DNA from: Temnopleurus reevesii
Taxonomy: Eukaryota > Echinodermata > Echinoidea > Temnopleuroida > Temnopleuridae
Length of the DNA stretch: 64,000 nt
Assembly: GCA_036244855.1 (NCBI GenBank)
Contig: BQKZ01001666.1
Coordinates: 15,046-79,045, forward strand
Reading direction: 5' to 3'
The position numbers and the translations under genes were made by a program. The notes under the pieces were generated by a model that had not been told where the DNA came from, did no database searches, and saw only the letters and a list, made by a program, of their open reading frames with translations. Shown here in pieces: positions 29,979 through 43,324 of this stretch (its first letter is position 1; each line of letters opens with the position of its first letter).

Positions 29979-30598
29979 CATATAGCCTTTCTCTCTTGTG
30001 TTTGTGTGTTGTTTGTGACTTATATTGTAACGAGGCGAGTTAAAAACCAGATTAATGAACACAAAAACCAATTTACCAGTGCATTCTTGTATATTATATT
30101 AATATGAATATATAACTATGATATTCGATTGTAGAGAATCTGCATAGCGCTATCTGATCGGTTTAGGACCGGGGTGAATTAGGACCAGGGCAGAGATTGG
30201 TTGGCAATTCATTTTTCAAAACTTTTGCAATATTTTATTTTATACTTTTTGCATACGCAGTAGATTATTTACATAGGCCCTCTGTACTTCGTATTATAGC
30301 TTTTATGTGAAACAGATTCTCTCCCTCTCCCCAATGTTGTAAGAACTTTTCAGTGGCATCATTTGGCAGCCATGTTGGGGAGGATTACCAATGAGCCATA
30401 TGCTTCACCTTATTGAAAATCCATTGTTTTGATCTCTTTGCATTGCCCTACAAAATGTCCAACTCTGATGTCATGCGATAACACTCGGTAAATCAAAGGC
30501 ATAAAGAATATCAAGATTGAACATTATCTTATAGGACAGACCTGTTATGTTGTGTTTCCATCAAACTTGCCTGCATGATAAGGTCATAATCCTCTTTA

Positions 30599-30775
30599 GG
30601 GTGTTGTTAGAAAGCAAATTGCAAGGTACAGTGGATCGGCATGCACCAATTGAAATCATTGTTTCATGCCAGTCTTGTAAGAGCACAGACGGTGCATGAA
30701 AGAAAATATGTGTATGAATTTGAAAACAATTTGCAGTTGATTTGCCATCAAATCCAACTTTCTAGCATAATTGCC
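30599..30775. mobile_element. GTTGTTCAAAAGTTGCAA-family element
   Basis: GGGTGTTGTTAGAAAGCAAA and GGATCGGCATGCACC at the left, CAGTTGATTTG and AACTTTCTAGC at the right. In the region after KCMF1. Confidence 0.55.
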
Positions 30776-31189
30776 TTAAATGTCGTTCAGGAAAGTTGTT
30801 GCAATTAATAGAGGGAGATATTTGTGAGCGATGGTCTGTTTGCTGTCATGTTGGTTGTGTTTAATATAATTTTTGAATGGTTAGATTTCCTTGTCCAACT
30901 ATATTCAAGATTAAACACGGTTGAAAGATGATAGTAAACAGATCAGGGAAAATGTGAACAGTCTGATAAAAAAAACAGGAGTATTTTCAGAAATATTCTG
31001 TTCCAACATCGAGCATTTGCAACACGTTGGCACTGTTTTCATCTCCAATGCCCCTTTGTTTATACAGACAGTTCTATGTATGTTTTATAGAGTTAAGGCT
31101 GCATTCAGAGTGAGAAAATGCATTTTGCTGATATAAGTTTTCTAAATTTATTCATACCAGACAAGCTCACAAATAAAACCATCCAGGTT

Positions 31190-31361
31190 TGTATTCCATA
31201 AAGCTGTTTGTAGAGGTAGGTATGACTCTACGACTGACTGGTGACCCTTTCTTGCACTCAGTGATAACCGCTGACGCTGAATCACACCTAAGAAAGTGTC
31301 ACCAGTCATTTGTAGAGTATTGTATAGATCCGCAAACAGCTTTATGAAACACAACCCTGGT
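31190..31361. mobile_element. CATAAAGCTGTTTG-family inverted-repeat element
   Basis: Left TATTCCATAAAGCTGTTTG, right AAACAGCTTTATGAAACAC. A related copy, with a divergent left end, ends at about 36552. Confidence 0.65.
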
Positions 31362-32033
31362 TCCATTTTGTTCTAGATTTAATGACAATAGAAAATTGGT
31401 TAATTCTTATCGAAACATTTTGAATTTTATTAGAGGCATAGGAAGATTTAACATTTTCATTGGAAATGTTTGTGTCTTAAGATATTTAATGCAGATACTC
31501 AAGTGTATTTACTGTACTAGAAATTTATGGTCTGATTCATTTCAGTTTTATATGTGCAGATTGGCCATTTACTCCTTGTCACAAAAGTTTCTGGATTTGC
31601 AGTCAAAAAGGGGAATGTAGGATTTGCTTTTTTCTGTTAAAATATTATTTCTCGTATTAATACATAAGATAGGGAGATCAAGCAAATGTACCTGGAATAT
31701 TTATTACATGAAAAATATAAAGTAAGTCAGCATGTAAACTTTGTTGAAATCTCAAAACTATTGTGGTGCAGATGTACAACATCTGACCATTATTTTAAAA
31801 TAAGAGTTTATGAATTTTGCAAATTAAGCATTTCTCATTGTTTATGTTGACAGAGTGTTTCTAAGTTTACATCACTTNTCAACAAAAATGTAGAAGCTTT
31901 GTTTTTCTGTTGGATACTTTTAAACATGTGATGAACTCCTCTGTCATGGTTTTTCCAACAGTGCCCACTTTGGCCAGTAAACAGTTTGCACCCAATTCAC
32001 ACTTAATCTACGTTTCCCAAAGAAGTTAATACA

Positions 32034-32208
32034 GTGGTGCCTCGTTATAAAGAGGTTGGGTATAGCGAGATACTTGTTATAACAAGGTGATTCTTTTGGT
32101 CTCAGTTCTTTATAGTTCTTTGTTTTTTACCCTGATGTAGTGAGGAACCGGATATATAAAGGTAATTTTCATGGTCCCAAGAACCTTGTTATAAAGAGGT
32201 TTCACTGT
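32034..32208. repeat. TATAAAGAGGTT-family inverted-repeat element
   Basis: CAGTGGTGCCTCGTTATAAAG to TTATAAAGAGGTTTCACTG. Related copies at 33745-33925 and 34490-34664 share TTCTTTATA and GGTCCCA blocks. Confidence 0.65.
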
Positions 32209-32212
32209 ACCA

Positions 32213-32325
32213 GGGGCCTGTAACATAAAAGAGATTAATTGCATCTCTTTAGTACACATTTTGCCATAGACTTATGATAAATATTTATTGTAAGTTTAAT
32301 TGCATCTTTTATGTTACAGGCCCCT
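32213..32325. mobile_element. GGGCCYGTAACAT-family fold-back MITE
   Basis: GGGGCCTGTAACATAAAAG to TTTTATGTTACAGGCCCC, directly after a CTCGTTATAAAGAGG element. Confidence 0.8.
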
Positions 32326-33744
32326 GAATATAATTTTAAAACTCTCTGCGTATATTGTTGTGTAAAGACGGATATAAAAAGAAATGCCTTGAATTGTAAG
32401 GAAACTAATTTAGAATGTCAATTATATGAAAGTGACTTAAATATTCTGTAGAGACATATGATGTGATCCTTTACTGTTAACCCTTTGATTCCTGAATTCT
32501 GCAAATCCAATACACTTTTTGCAGGGGCTACCCAGTTCCAGTAATTAATTCTCCCTATCGCATATAGCTCTCCGAATCTGAACGCCTGCAGCGCACTAGT
32601 TATTTTGACCCAGATTCTTGGCATGGGTACTTCCGGTAACATTCACGCGTTTTCAAAAGTCTATAAGCTTTCTAGGTAAACTTCGTCAGCGGTTTGTAGT
32701 GTCATATTTTTTCATCAATTTTTGCGAATAAAAGCATCATATTATATATCATATCTGCATGTATTTGTTTTATGGGTTTCTTTTGCGAAGCGGCCCAATG
32801 CTGGGCTTCCGACACAAAACGAAGAAATTACGCTAAATACACATGGATTGAAATTTCGTAGATAGTATACAGTGAAATCAAGATGGATCCCGGAAGTGAG
32901 TGTGCCAAAAGCCAAAGTGCGTGATACCGGGTGATATCGGCTATATGTGATAGGGAGAATTGGTTAAGAACCTGAAACCCATGCAAGCCTATCAAGATGA
33001 GGTTGTGGCATTTTATAGCTCACCTATATGATCTTTAAAGTACTTCTATTATGAAAAAAAAATTAATTAATTTAAGTATCTTCAAAAATGAGGGGAATAT
33101 GACAGGTACATGTACTGCACTGAATTTTTAAGGGTTTAGTCTTATTCGTACAGATTCTAGCCAAATTTCTCGTTTTCGCTGAACCGTATTTTGCCATTTG
33201 CCATTGGATAAGATTTGAATGTACATATTCAAGCTTATTAAGAATAGCATTGCTGACATTATGTTTTATGGGGTATTTTCAAATCATGCACAGTAAACCT
33301 GTCTATAGTGGCCATATAAGGGATGAGTTAGCCTTTATATTTCATTTCATTTCAAGGCTTCTTTATTCAGTCATAAAAACCACATTAAAAAGTGACAAAG
33401 ATAACATTAAATACACAAATATACATCAAAATACAAAAAAAAAAGAAGATTATTAAGAAATATACATTGACAATTAAAAAAAGAAATGCCAAATGGAAAT
33501 TAGAATGTTAAGTATGAAACGTTTTAACCAAATTGTTTCTGCGAGAAGGTGTTTGGTCATGAAAAAAAATGTGCGGTTCAGCTTCTTGTTATTCACACTT
33601 CAATTTTATACTCATGCTTATTCTGGACTTTCAGCGTTTCTGTCTTATAGACCTTGCGACCTCTCATAAAGACCACCAATATCAAACTATTGCAAACTGT
33701 TGTCATAACAAGGTTATTTTCTGGTCTCAGCTCTTTATATACTA

Positions 33745-33925
33745 CAGTGGAAACTCGTTATAAAGAGATCTGATATAACAAAATATCTGATATAAAGAGG
33801 CAACAAATCTGGTCCCAGCTCTTAATAACTTATTGTTTTTTAACTCTTCTATAAAGAGATTACTGCTATAACAAAGTAATTTTGATGGTACCAAGTATCT
33901 CGTTATACTGAGTTTTCACTGTATT
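33745..33925. repeat. TATAAAGAGGTT-family element
   Basis: CAGTGGAAACTCGTTATAAAG to CTCGTTATACTGAG and TTTTCACTG. Inner segments repeat GATATAACAAA and TATAAAGAG several times. Confidence 0.6.
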
Positions 33926-34489
33926 GTAGTTTGGTCCTGGTATAGCGAAGTTTCTACATACAAAAGGTAATACCAGGCTTTCGCTTGTGGAACCACGTGA
34001 GCGTAGTGGCCAAAATTTAACTAGCCATGAACGTTCTTCGCCCAACATATCGCCTCCTCCGTTAGTGGTCAAAATTTAACTAGCCATGAACGTTCTTCGC
34101 CTAACATATCACCTCCTCCGTTGCCTCTTACAATGTGATTTTCATTTCGCAGTAGCCCAAGCAAGATTGGTTCAATGAATAAATGTTTATTACACTCATT
34201 TGTTACGATTGCTGATTGACAGAGCTATTGTCTCGCGATCTTGCGTTGTACGCTGCTTCACAACTCAGGATCGCCATACAAGGGGTCTGGATTTGGAAGA
34301 AACGGAAGATTGTCTGTTTTGCACACAAAATTTTGCACGCAAACATGAATTTTACGTCCTGCGTTGTTCAGAATCGACAGCCAACCCATTCCTCTGGTTG
34401 CAACGACAATGTTATAAGGAGGTGTATTTTGGTTTGAAAGAATGCAAAAAATAATTCCACTTTAGATGGGTTACCACTTAAAACAAGTA

Positions 34490-34664
34490 CAGTCTAACCT
34501 CATTATAACGAGGTCGTTGGGACCAGAGGAACTACCTCTTTATATTGAAACCTTGTTATAGCAGGGTCAAAATACAATAAAATAAAGAGATGGGACCAGG
34601 AAAATTACCTTGTTAAAACGAGAGCTCGTTATATCGGTGCTCTTTATAACAAGGTTTGACTGTA
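34490..34664. repeat. TATAAAGAGGTT-family element
   Basis: ACAGTCTAACCTCATTATAAC to TTTATAACAAGGTTTGACTG, inverted ends with AAATTACCTTG and GGGACCAG inside. Confidence 0.65.
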
Positions 34665-35306
34665 GTTGCAAAAAACAGGCTTGACGGTATTTGTTCTTTC
34701 AAAACATGTAGAAGTCCTGCAAATGTACAAGCTTTTTGTCAACCCTTTTTTAATTTGCTAATTCATTTGTCTTCATAGTTTCAATGGTCGGTATTAAATA
34801 TTGAATCGGGCATTAGTCACAGCTGCAAAAGTTTTCCATTCTTTAAACAAAGAGATTAAATGTATCCTTAGATATTACTTGCTTTGCGATTGGATACAAA
34901 TGTCCTGTTTAAAAACTTAAGGATTGTGATTACTACATGTAGGACCTTTTTTTTATCATGACAGTCTATTAAAGTTGCTCATCACAAAATTAGAAGTTGG
35001 TTATGATATTTCATTTTGGATTTATCATGAAATTGTGAGTAAATATTTCCATTTTCATGTTCATTTGTCCTTCAATTCATAGTAATAGCATCTATGTATT
35101 TAGTACAGTATGATGTCCTATGGTCATGGAAATCACACATTATTTAATGATGCTTATTATTACAACAGGTTACAAAGATCTGGAATTCTTTGAAAATCTA
35201 AAAGGGCATATCCCCCAGACATTGATGTGTTATGAGCGGATGGAGAAAGATAAGATAAATAAACTGAAAAGGTTCTGAATTTTGAAAGTTTACATTTATA
35301 CCTCTG

Positions 35307-35486
35307 AGGCCGATTGCTCGAAATGGTCTTAGCTATCCTCTTCATGCTAAGGCGTCTTAAGTTCTTGCGCCACCCTCTTAACATAGTCGTATCGATGATA
35401 TTGTCTATGTTACGAGGATGGCACAAGAAGTCAAGACGTCTTAGCATGAAGAGGATAGCCAAGACCATTTCGAACAATCAGCCTCT
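35307..35486. mobile_element. AATGGTCTTAGCTATC-family fold-back element
   Basis: GGCCGATTGCTCGAAATGG to CCATTTCGAACAATCAGCC, with AAGTCAAGACGTCTTAGC inside. It yields spurious mirrored reading frames on both strands. Confidence 0.75.
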
Positions 35487-36427
35487 GATGGACATCCTTT
35501 ATTTGGCAATTAATCTGGTATGTCATCATGGAGAACTCCCCATTCACTTGTACACAAAATTCCACTTTTTTTTTCTTTAAGAAATGTAGGTATAATTTGT
35601 TTTTTCGTTTGAATACATACATCAATACATTAATTAGGCGAGCATTTCAGAAAGATTGATTGTGATTCTTCATTTGAAATTGATATTGATCTATTTTTAA
35701 ATGAATTTACATACCAAATAAATTTGGAGTTCTCAATGATGCCATCAGAGATCATGCCAAATTTACCAACTCAAGGATGCCCAGTAGAGATGCAAATAGA
35801 AAATTTGAAAGGTTATAACTTTCAAACAGATTATCTGATTTTGCTCAAATTATTAGTTTCTTCATCTTCTTTTCTCCATTCATTGACAGTACATCAATGC
35901 CTGGAGGAAGTTCTTCATCAATAGATTTTTTTATGTGCATGTAACGTGCAAAGTCTTCATAACCGCAATATTTTTACTGCATTTTGTTTGCCACTTATCC
36001 CAGACATATCACATTTCTTATTATGTCCTAACAAGACTCCTCGTTGCAGTTTCTTCAAAGAAAAGTTGCCTTAAAGATACTCCTATTAGTACTTGTAGCA
36101 TTATCATAATTTTATTATTATTTGAAGCTTTTGCAAAATGTTTGTTTTCATTGATTATAGGATTTGGCAAATCTGACATTTTTTTGTATGAATGATGTAG
36201 ATTTAATATTATATCTAATTAAAGTTGACGGCTTCTGCGAGACACACTGTTATATCCATACATTGTCAGCTGTACTGTAAACATTGATTTCAGTATCACA
36301 GTGTTCACTGCATAAATAGATATGTTATAAAAGATATGAAATTTAAAAAAGTAACAAGCTATTTGTTTTGTAGTTATTTGTTGTTTGTGAGAGAAATGAT
36401 TGTTAACGAAGCATGCAGATATTCCAG

Positions 36428-36552
36428 GGTGGTGCTGTTCGTAAATTTATGTACTCTTTCACTCAATGATAACCCCTGGTGACGATTCGCACTTACGATT
36501 CATGCGTAGAGTTGTACGTAGAAATACAAACAGCTTTATGAAACACAACCCA
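36428..36552. repeat. CATAAAGCTGTTTG-family element, partly degraded
   Basis: The right end AAACAGCTTTATGAAACAC matches 31190-31361. The left end is recognisable only as GGTGGTGCTGTTCGTAAA. Confidence 0.5.
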
Positions 36553-37637
36553 GCTCTACTGCTCTCCTGATTACCTTTTGTCCTTTTGTTTTGCCACCTG
36601 TTAATTAAGATTTTAGTGAAAGGCCCTATTCACATGCATTTCCAAAGCCCTGCTTGATCAAGATTTAAAACAACTCTTTGTTCAGTTAACAGTTAAGGTT
36701 AAAGATGCTGTGGTGAACAATTTTTTATCTTTGATCTTACATACTGGGAACTTCAAACTGTTAATGCCATTTGAAACATGGTCTCTGGCTTCTTCAGAAA
36801 TTAGTAACTTGTGTGCCCAAATACAAAGTATAACATACAAACATACAAGCGTTTTTCATGTTAGAAATATTTTATTCATACGTACAGTACAGTACCTCAG
36901 TGATAAAGATAATGATCAATACACTAAAACATGTAAAAATGATATAGTAAATGCATGGAAGACATAGTTTTAAAACAGGAATAGGAGTACATGTAGCTTG
37001 ATACGAGATGACTTGAGACAATTTAGAAATAAAGTGGCCTTCCCTTTGCAATGGAATTGGCTAAACACATTGTCCAAATAAAAATGTTTCAGCAAATTGG
37101 CATTATCAACAAAATTGTACCCTTGAATATTTTACTAGATGAATTAGCTTTATTTCAACATTCTTTTTTTGTGGACCAATGTCAGATCACATTTATTACA
37201 TGTTTTAAATTGCCTTAACTGAAATCTTATCACCCTTAGTTCCCCTTTACAAAAATTATTTGGATTGCTTTCGATAATATATTTTTAGTACATCCCAAAA
37301 AAAAATTTGAATGAAAAATAAAAAGCTGCTCCACAGGTGACTCAAATAGAGATAGCAAGGGATAGAAATTTAAATGTGAATCATCAAACATCTAAACCAA
37401 ATATTTTCGAATGGGAGAAATCATGATAGCAATAATCATACGTTTTCTTTGTGAAAACTTGGTTGAGCTGTTTAATGATTCAAGTTTTAATTTCTATCCC
37501 CATTTATTTTTGGAAGGTAAGCATACATGTATATGCATTTATAGATTGCTGCATAGGCATTGTTGGCATTAGCATAGAAATAAAAGTAGAAATAAAAAAT
37601 ATTACATACTACTGTTAGTGACCAATAATTACAGTCC

Positions 37638-37790
37638 TGGGCCCCGTAACATAAAGGTTTGCGATTAATTGATAATCTGATAGCAATTGATATCAATCGC
37701 TAGTCTATGGCAAATCATGTACTAAAGTTTGCAATCGATCGCTAAATCAAATAGCGATTAATCGCAAACCTCTATGTTACGGGGCCCTGG
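37638..37790. mobile_element. GGGCCYGTAACAT-family fold-back MITE
   Basis: GGGCCCCGTAACATAAAGG to CTATGTTACGGGGCCC. It is close in sequence to the copy at 2818 and abuts a GTGTTTCACC element. Confidence 0.8.
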
Positions 37791-37791
37791 G

Positions 37792-38101
37792 CAGTGTTTC
37801 ACCAAATTGTTCTTACAGTTACGTACGACCTTAAGAAAGACTGGAGTGCGTTAACGAGTCTAGAATAAGTATAAGATTCTCGATCATTCAGAACAAGACC
37901 TGATACTAGTCGGGCGTAAAGTCGTTCTTAAAATCTTTTGTAACTTAGTGAAACACTGCCAAGGACGGTGTTTCCCAAAGTTACGAAAAATTTTATGAAC
38001 GACTGGAATAAGTTTTTGTGCTAAATGATCAAGAATCTTATGAGTAATGTACTCTAGTCTTTCTTAAAATTGTTGTTAAGTCTTTTGTAAAAACACTGCC
38101 A
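37792..38101. mobile_element. Two adjacent GTGTTTCACC-family elements
   Basis: The first unit (to 37963) ends GTGAAACACTGCCAAGG. A second, more degraded unit starts GACGGTGTTTCCCAAAG and ends AAAACACTGCC. They sit tail to head next to the GGGCCC MITE. Confidence 0.65.
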
Positions 38102-38781
38102 TGTTCATAACTTGGGCCAATTAAAAGATTTAATAGTATTGTTTCATTAAATGTAGTAATATTGTTGTTTTTTTAAATCAGAATTTTCATAAATGATTGG
38201 CAATACACAAATAATAAAATCTTTAATTTAAGAACTGACCATGATTGTGACATAAAAATATTTGTTGACAATTATATTCTATCAACTTTTGTCGAAATAT
38301 ACAAATATCTGTGGAAATATTCTTAAAGATGTTCTTTCCCTGCAAGTCCTGTTCACAATTCAGACCAATTAAATGATTAAATGGACGATTGAATATTCAT
38401 GCTTCAATGCTTCATACATGTATCATGAAAATTACAAACTTTAGAAATGAATTAGTAATACAAGTAAGAAAATAAAATATATAACTTAATAAAATACTGT
38501 GAAATAATGATTCTCATCGACGTACATGATATGTGATATCACATCAACCTTTGTCAAAATATACAAATACCTGTGGAAATATTCAGAGAAGTGATTTTTA
38601 CCCACAATTTGGCCAATTTAAATGACAAATTTATTTATTCTTTCAATGTATGAACATCATAACAAATCAAAAACTTCAGAACTGAATTAGTAATCCAATA
38701 AAATAAAATGTATAATTTAAGAACTGACCATGATTGTGACATAACAATATTGACAATTACAAGCATACATGGTATTCCATC

Positions 38782-39979
38782 AACTTTTGTCAAAATATAC
38801 AAATATCTGTGGAAATATTCATTAAATCTGATTCCTTTCTTGCAAAGTGAATAGAGTATCATGATTCAAATATCAAATACATGTATAAGTAGAATTATAA
38901 CACAATTCAAATATCAATCTTCATCACCATCACCGCTAAGTACAGGCCACTTTTGATAAGCCTATGTACCGTTTATGAGCACAAATAAATGTATAAATAA
39001 ATTTTCTTAATGTACAGAGTATAATTTGTTCTGAAATTGCACTTGAAATAAATGTATGTACGCACATAGCGTTGCATAATGTGTCTTTCTATTCATCTGT
39101 GATGAGCAGAAGGGACAAAGGTTTGGAAAAAGTAAAATATTTCCTTTGCGCCTTCACAAGCGCATCACAAGCAAAAGAAAGTAGATTCCCTATTTTTTTA
39201 TGACAAGGTGTGACACCCATTCAACATTTCTCTGCAATATAAGAGGGAAAGGAAATTATTTGGTACACATCTAGCTATTGTGAATGCTTGAATGGAATTT
39301 GTCTAGTTCATCCAAATCCTTTGTCCCTTTTGCTCACAGTACCATATCTAACAGATAGACATACAAATAAACGCAGACCATTGCATAATATCGTTGTAGT
39401 AACAACCGTATTAAAGCAAGTGCTAGGTAATGAGCATGCATTTCAACAGTGCATTTGGTGCTATGTTGGGGATTTGTTTTGACAATCCAGCAAACACGTG
39501 CTTTTACGACAGTAAAATGTAAAAATTATAATATCATTAAATGTAAATGTTTAATAATACACACACAATACCTTCTTATTAGGAATGTACATGCAAACAC
39601 TAAAAACATAAGTTCCATCAGTCATAATCGATGCTCTAAAAGCTGGCACCAGCCAAATTGGGCGAGCATGATTTCAAAATAATTTATGAGGATCATGCAA
39701 ATTTTGTGCAGAGCATACTCAGATAACAAAGAAACAAACAAATCTTTCTCATATTTTCTTCACTCTATATATAATGCCAAGACATGATTTGAAAAACTCC
39801 AAAACTCACTTTAATATTTTCAAAAAATTAGTTGCATTAATGCAGCTGAAGGACTTTGGGCATTTTTTTGTCCCTCTAAAAATCAATTTGATGGAATAAA
39901 GCTACATTTATAAGTATTAAATAAATGGCAGTTAAAAGTGTTCTGATAAAATTGGAAACCAATTAATTTCTATCTTTGT
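38782..39979. repeat. 1.2-kb duplicated block, copy A
   Basis: 1198 bases starting AACTTTTGTCAAAATATAC, nearly identical to 39981-41178 with a handful of differences. A single N lies at the join. Probable unmerged alleles, not a real tandem repeat. No gene lies inside. Confidence 0.85.
39105..39345. mobile_element. Palindromic AGCAGAAGGGACAAA-family element
   Basis: Left GAGCAGAAGGGACAAAGG and right inverted CCTTTGTCCCTTTTGCTC. Inside are TTTCTCTGCAATATAAG and TAGCTATTGTGAATGCTTG. The allelic copy is at about 40304-40545. Related palindromes lie at 25435-25670 and 42965-43205. Confidence 0.7.
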
Positions 39980-39980
39980 N

Positions 39981-41178
39981 AACTTTTGTCAAAATATACA
40001 AATATCTGTGGAAATATTCATTAAATCTGATTCCTTTCTTGCAAAGTGAATAGAGTATCATGATTCAAATATCAAATACATGTATAAGTAGAATTATAAC
40101 ACAATTCAAATATCAATCTTCATCACCATCACCGCTAAGTACAGGCCACTTTTGATAAGTACACATGTTGATTATGAGCACAAATAAATGTATAAATAAA
40201 TTTTCTTAATGTACAGAGTATAATTTGTTCTGAAATTGCACTTGAAATAAATGTATGTACGCACATAGCGTTGCATAATGTGTCTTTCTATTCATCTGTG
40301 ATGAGCAGAAGGGACAAAGGTTTGGAAAAAGTAAAATATTTCCTTTGCACCTTCACAAGCGCATCACAAGCAAAAGAAAGTAGATTCCCTATTTTTTTAT
40401 GACAAGGTGTAACACCCATTCAACATTTCTCTGCAATATAAGAGGGAAAGGAAATTATTTGGTACACATCTAGCTATTGTGAATGCTTGAATGGAATTTG
40501 TCTAGTTCATCCAAATCCTTTGTCCCTTTTGCTCACAGTACCATATCTAACAGATAGACATACAAATAAACGCAGACCATTGCATAATATCGTTGTAGTA
40601 ACAACCGTATTAAAGCAAGTGCTAGGTAATGAGCATGCATTTCAACAGTGCATTTGGTGCTATGTTGGGGATTTGTTTTGACAATCCAGCAAACACGTGC
40701 TTTTACGACAGTAAAATGTAAAAATTATAATATCATTAAATGTAAATGTTTAATAATACACACACAATACCTTCTTATTAGGAATGTACATGCAAACACT
40801 AAAAACATAAGTTCCATCAGTCATAATCGATGCTCTAAAAGCTGGCACCAGCCAAATTGGGCGAGCATGATTTCAAAATAATTTATGAGGATCATGCAAA
40901 TTTTGTGCAGAGCATACTCAGATAACAAAGAAACAAACAAATCTTACTCATATTTTCTTCACTCTATATATAATGCCAAGACATGATTTGAAAAACTCCA
41001 AAACTCACTTTAATATTTTCAAAAAATTAGTTGCATTAATGCAGCTGAAGGACTTTGGGCATTTTTTTGTCCCTCTAAAAATCAATTTGATGGAATAAAG
41101 CTACATTTATAAGTATTAAATAAATGGCAGTTAAAAGTGTTCTGATAAAATTGGAAACCAATTAATTTCTATCTTTGT
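39981..41178. repeat. 1.2-kb duplicated block, copy B
   Basis: Same length and content as copy A. Differences include GCGCC/GCACC near 39150/40350 and a short changed patch near 38962/40160. Confidence 0.85.
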
Positions 41179-42176
41179 GTATGTATTTATAAAATTTCCA
41201 GCAACCAATTTAAAGAAATAAATATAAAATTTCCAAGGACACCTTTCCTTTCGGAATTCCAACAATAAAACTTTTAAGTACAGGAGTCACGATAAATGTA
41301 CAAGGAATAAATATATAAAGAAATATTTACTAATATACATATAAATCTCCTCTAAAATCACATGATAATACAAGTGTGTAATAGTCGAAGGCTTACCCAA
41401 GAGAAAAACATAATTCCATGACCTTTTGAAGGTATTCCTTTTCCTAAAAATCTTGAAAAAAGGGGAAAACAAAATAACAGGACATATCAAGGGTCCAGTG
41501 ACAATTAGAATCCACTCCGATTTGGGCAAAAATGAGGTTTTGGTATCAAATGTTCTGGAAAATGTGACCTTTCTAAAAAAAAACAAAAAAAAAAACAATA
41601 ATATGATTCTTACCATTAAAAATAAACTAAATAATCCTTTCAAATTCTATTTTTATATGCTGAGCAGTGTTGCCTAGAATCTTTGAGTTTGAGCACATTT
41701 TTTTTCTAAAAATGACAAAATTGGAGTTGCAACTTTGTGCCACTGACCCCTCGATGTGTGCCATCGTGCTGAATTTCATTATCCCCTTTTCTACGGTAGG
41801 TGGGAATTTATTTGCACATTGCAAAATGCATATATGGCATCAAAACTTCATTTGATTTAAGTATAAGTATACAGAACAAACGTATTTGAGACAATATGTC
41901 CCATTAAAACATTGCATTAACCGTCCAATATCTCTTGGTGTATACAAAATATATCATGTTATCTTTTTTAAATCACCTGAACACTTTGTTAACGTTTTTT
42001 TTTTCATCAAAAAGAGATTTCAAATTTGAAAGAGAAAAATTAAAATTGATCATATTTCATCCATCGGTGTACCAGAGTAGACATACTATAGACACTTTCG
42101 CAGACTTCCCACAAAATATGGTATAAAGAAGAACAAAATGTGGTATAAAGAAGATACTTTTTAAATATTTTTTTTT

Positions 42177-42350
42177 GGGGGGGCTGCTAAAAAGTTGCAA
42201 TTGATCGGTAAGCACCAATTGAAATCACTATTTATTTAATGCGCATCTTGTTAAACGCACAAACAGTGCACAAATAAAAATGCACATTGCAATCTACCAC
42301 TTATTTGCAGTTGATTTGTGATCGATTGCAACTCTGCAGCAACATGCCAT
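42177..42350. mobile_element. GTTGTTCAAAAGTTGCAA-family element
   Basis: AAAAAGTTGCAATTGATCGG to GATCGATTGCAACTCTGC, with the shared AATTGAAATCA and GCGCATCTTG interior. Confidence 0.65.
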
Positions 42351-42964
42351 AAAGTATGTAAAGTATATCTACATAAACACTGTGTTAGTTTAGGGTTGCT
42401 GCGTTAGTCTAGGGTTTGTTAGGTTTCTTTAATTTTTCATATTTTTTCCTTGTCTTTTCTTGGTATTTATATATTTCAATATGTACCTTTATATACAAAT
42501 TTCTTATATTGTGTTACTTTATTCATATCTTATGTATTATTTGGTGGCAGCATCTCATAAGACTCTGAATTTTCTAGCTGTCTCCTCATTCGATTTTATC
42601 TGTATATTTTACCTTGTACATGAAATTGGTTTTTATTTTTGAATGAAATAAATATGAATTAGAAAAAAAAGTATTTAAGTACTTCCTTATGAAAAGAAAA
42701 TGGATCAAAGAGAAATCAATATTAAATTGTTTGCTTTGCATGTCTCCTAATGACTTTGAGATATCTCAACATCAAAGAATAAGACTTCATTGATTCTAAA
42801 TTCACATTTGAAAGAATAAATCTTCACAGAAACTTCCTTCATAAAAAAAGATCAGAAAATGTAAGAAAAATCACACAGATGGAATGCACATTGTCTACTA
42901 CCGTGAATTAGCAAATGCGAGTACTGATAGATATATGTATTGTTACATAATCATAATACTCACT

Positions 42965-43205
42965 GTGAGAATAATGGACAAATAAATTGCACAATGTAAA
43001 TCACTTCTCATTCAAGCATTCACAGTGGTTCTAGTACACAAATAAAATTTCCTTCCCCATTATTCTGCAAAGGAATGTAGGACAGGGGTCACACCTGTCC
43101 ACTGAATAATGGGAAAGAAACTTTCTTTTGTCTGTTAGAGCTTTTATGAAGGCTGGAACGGAAGTTATTTCCTTTGTCCAATTTCTATGTTCTTTGATTT
43201 AACAG
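42965..43205. mobile_element. Palindromic element related to AGCAGAAGGGACAAA family
   Basis: GAGAATAATGGACAAATAA and TTCAAGCATTCACAGTGG at the left, TTATTTCCTTTGTCC at the right. The core is TTATTCTGCAAAGGAATG. Confidence 0.6.
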
Positions 43206-43324
43206 TAACCTGACTTCAATAACCTAGCCAACCATTCAGATAAGAGGTGATACCCGCTCCCCACAAAAAAAAAAGCTACTGCAGACAGGTAACTTGAGGT
43301 TCTATAACACACATTTCAATCTTC

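Noticed and set aside
35160..35580. Overlapping frames on both strands with similar peptides (MLEMVLAILFMLRRL)
   Set aside because: A fold-back element gives similar peptides from both strands.
39288..40881. Two pairs of identical small frames of 64 and 77 codons
   Set aside because: They repeat because the 1.2-kb block is duplicated. The frames overlap a palindromic repeat and show no coding features.
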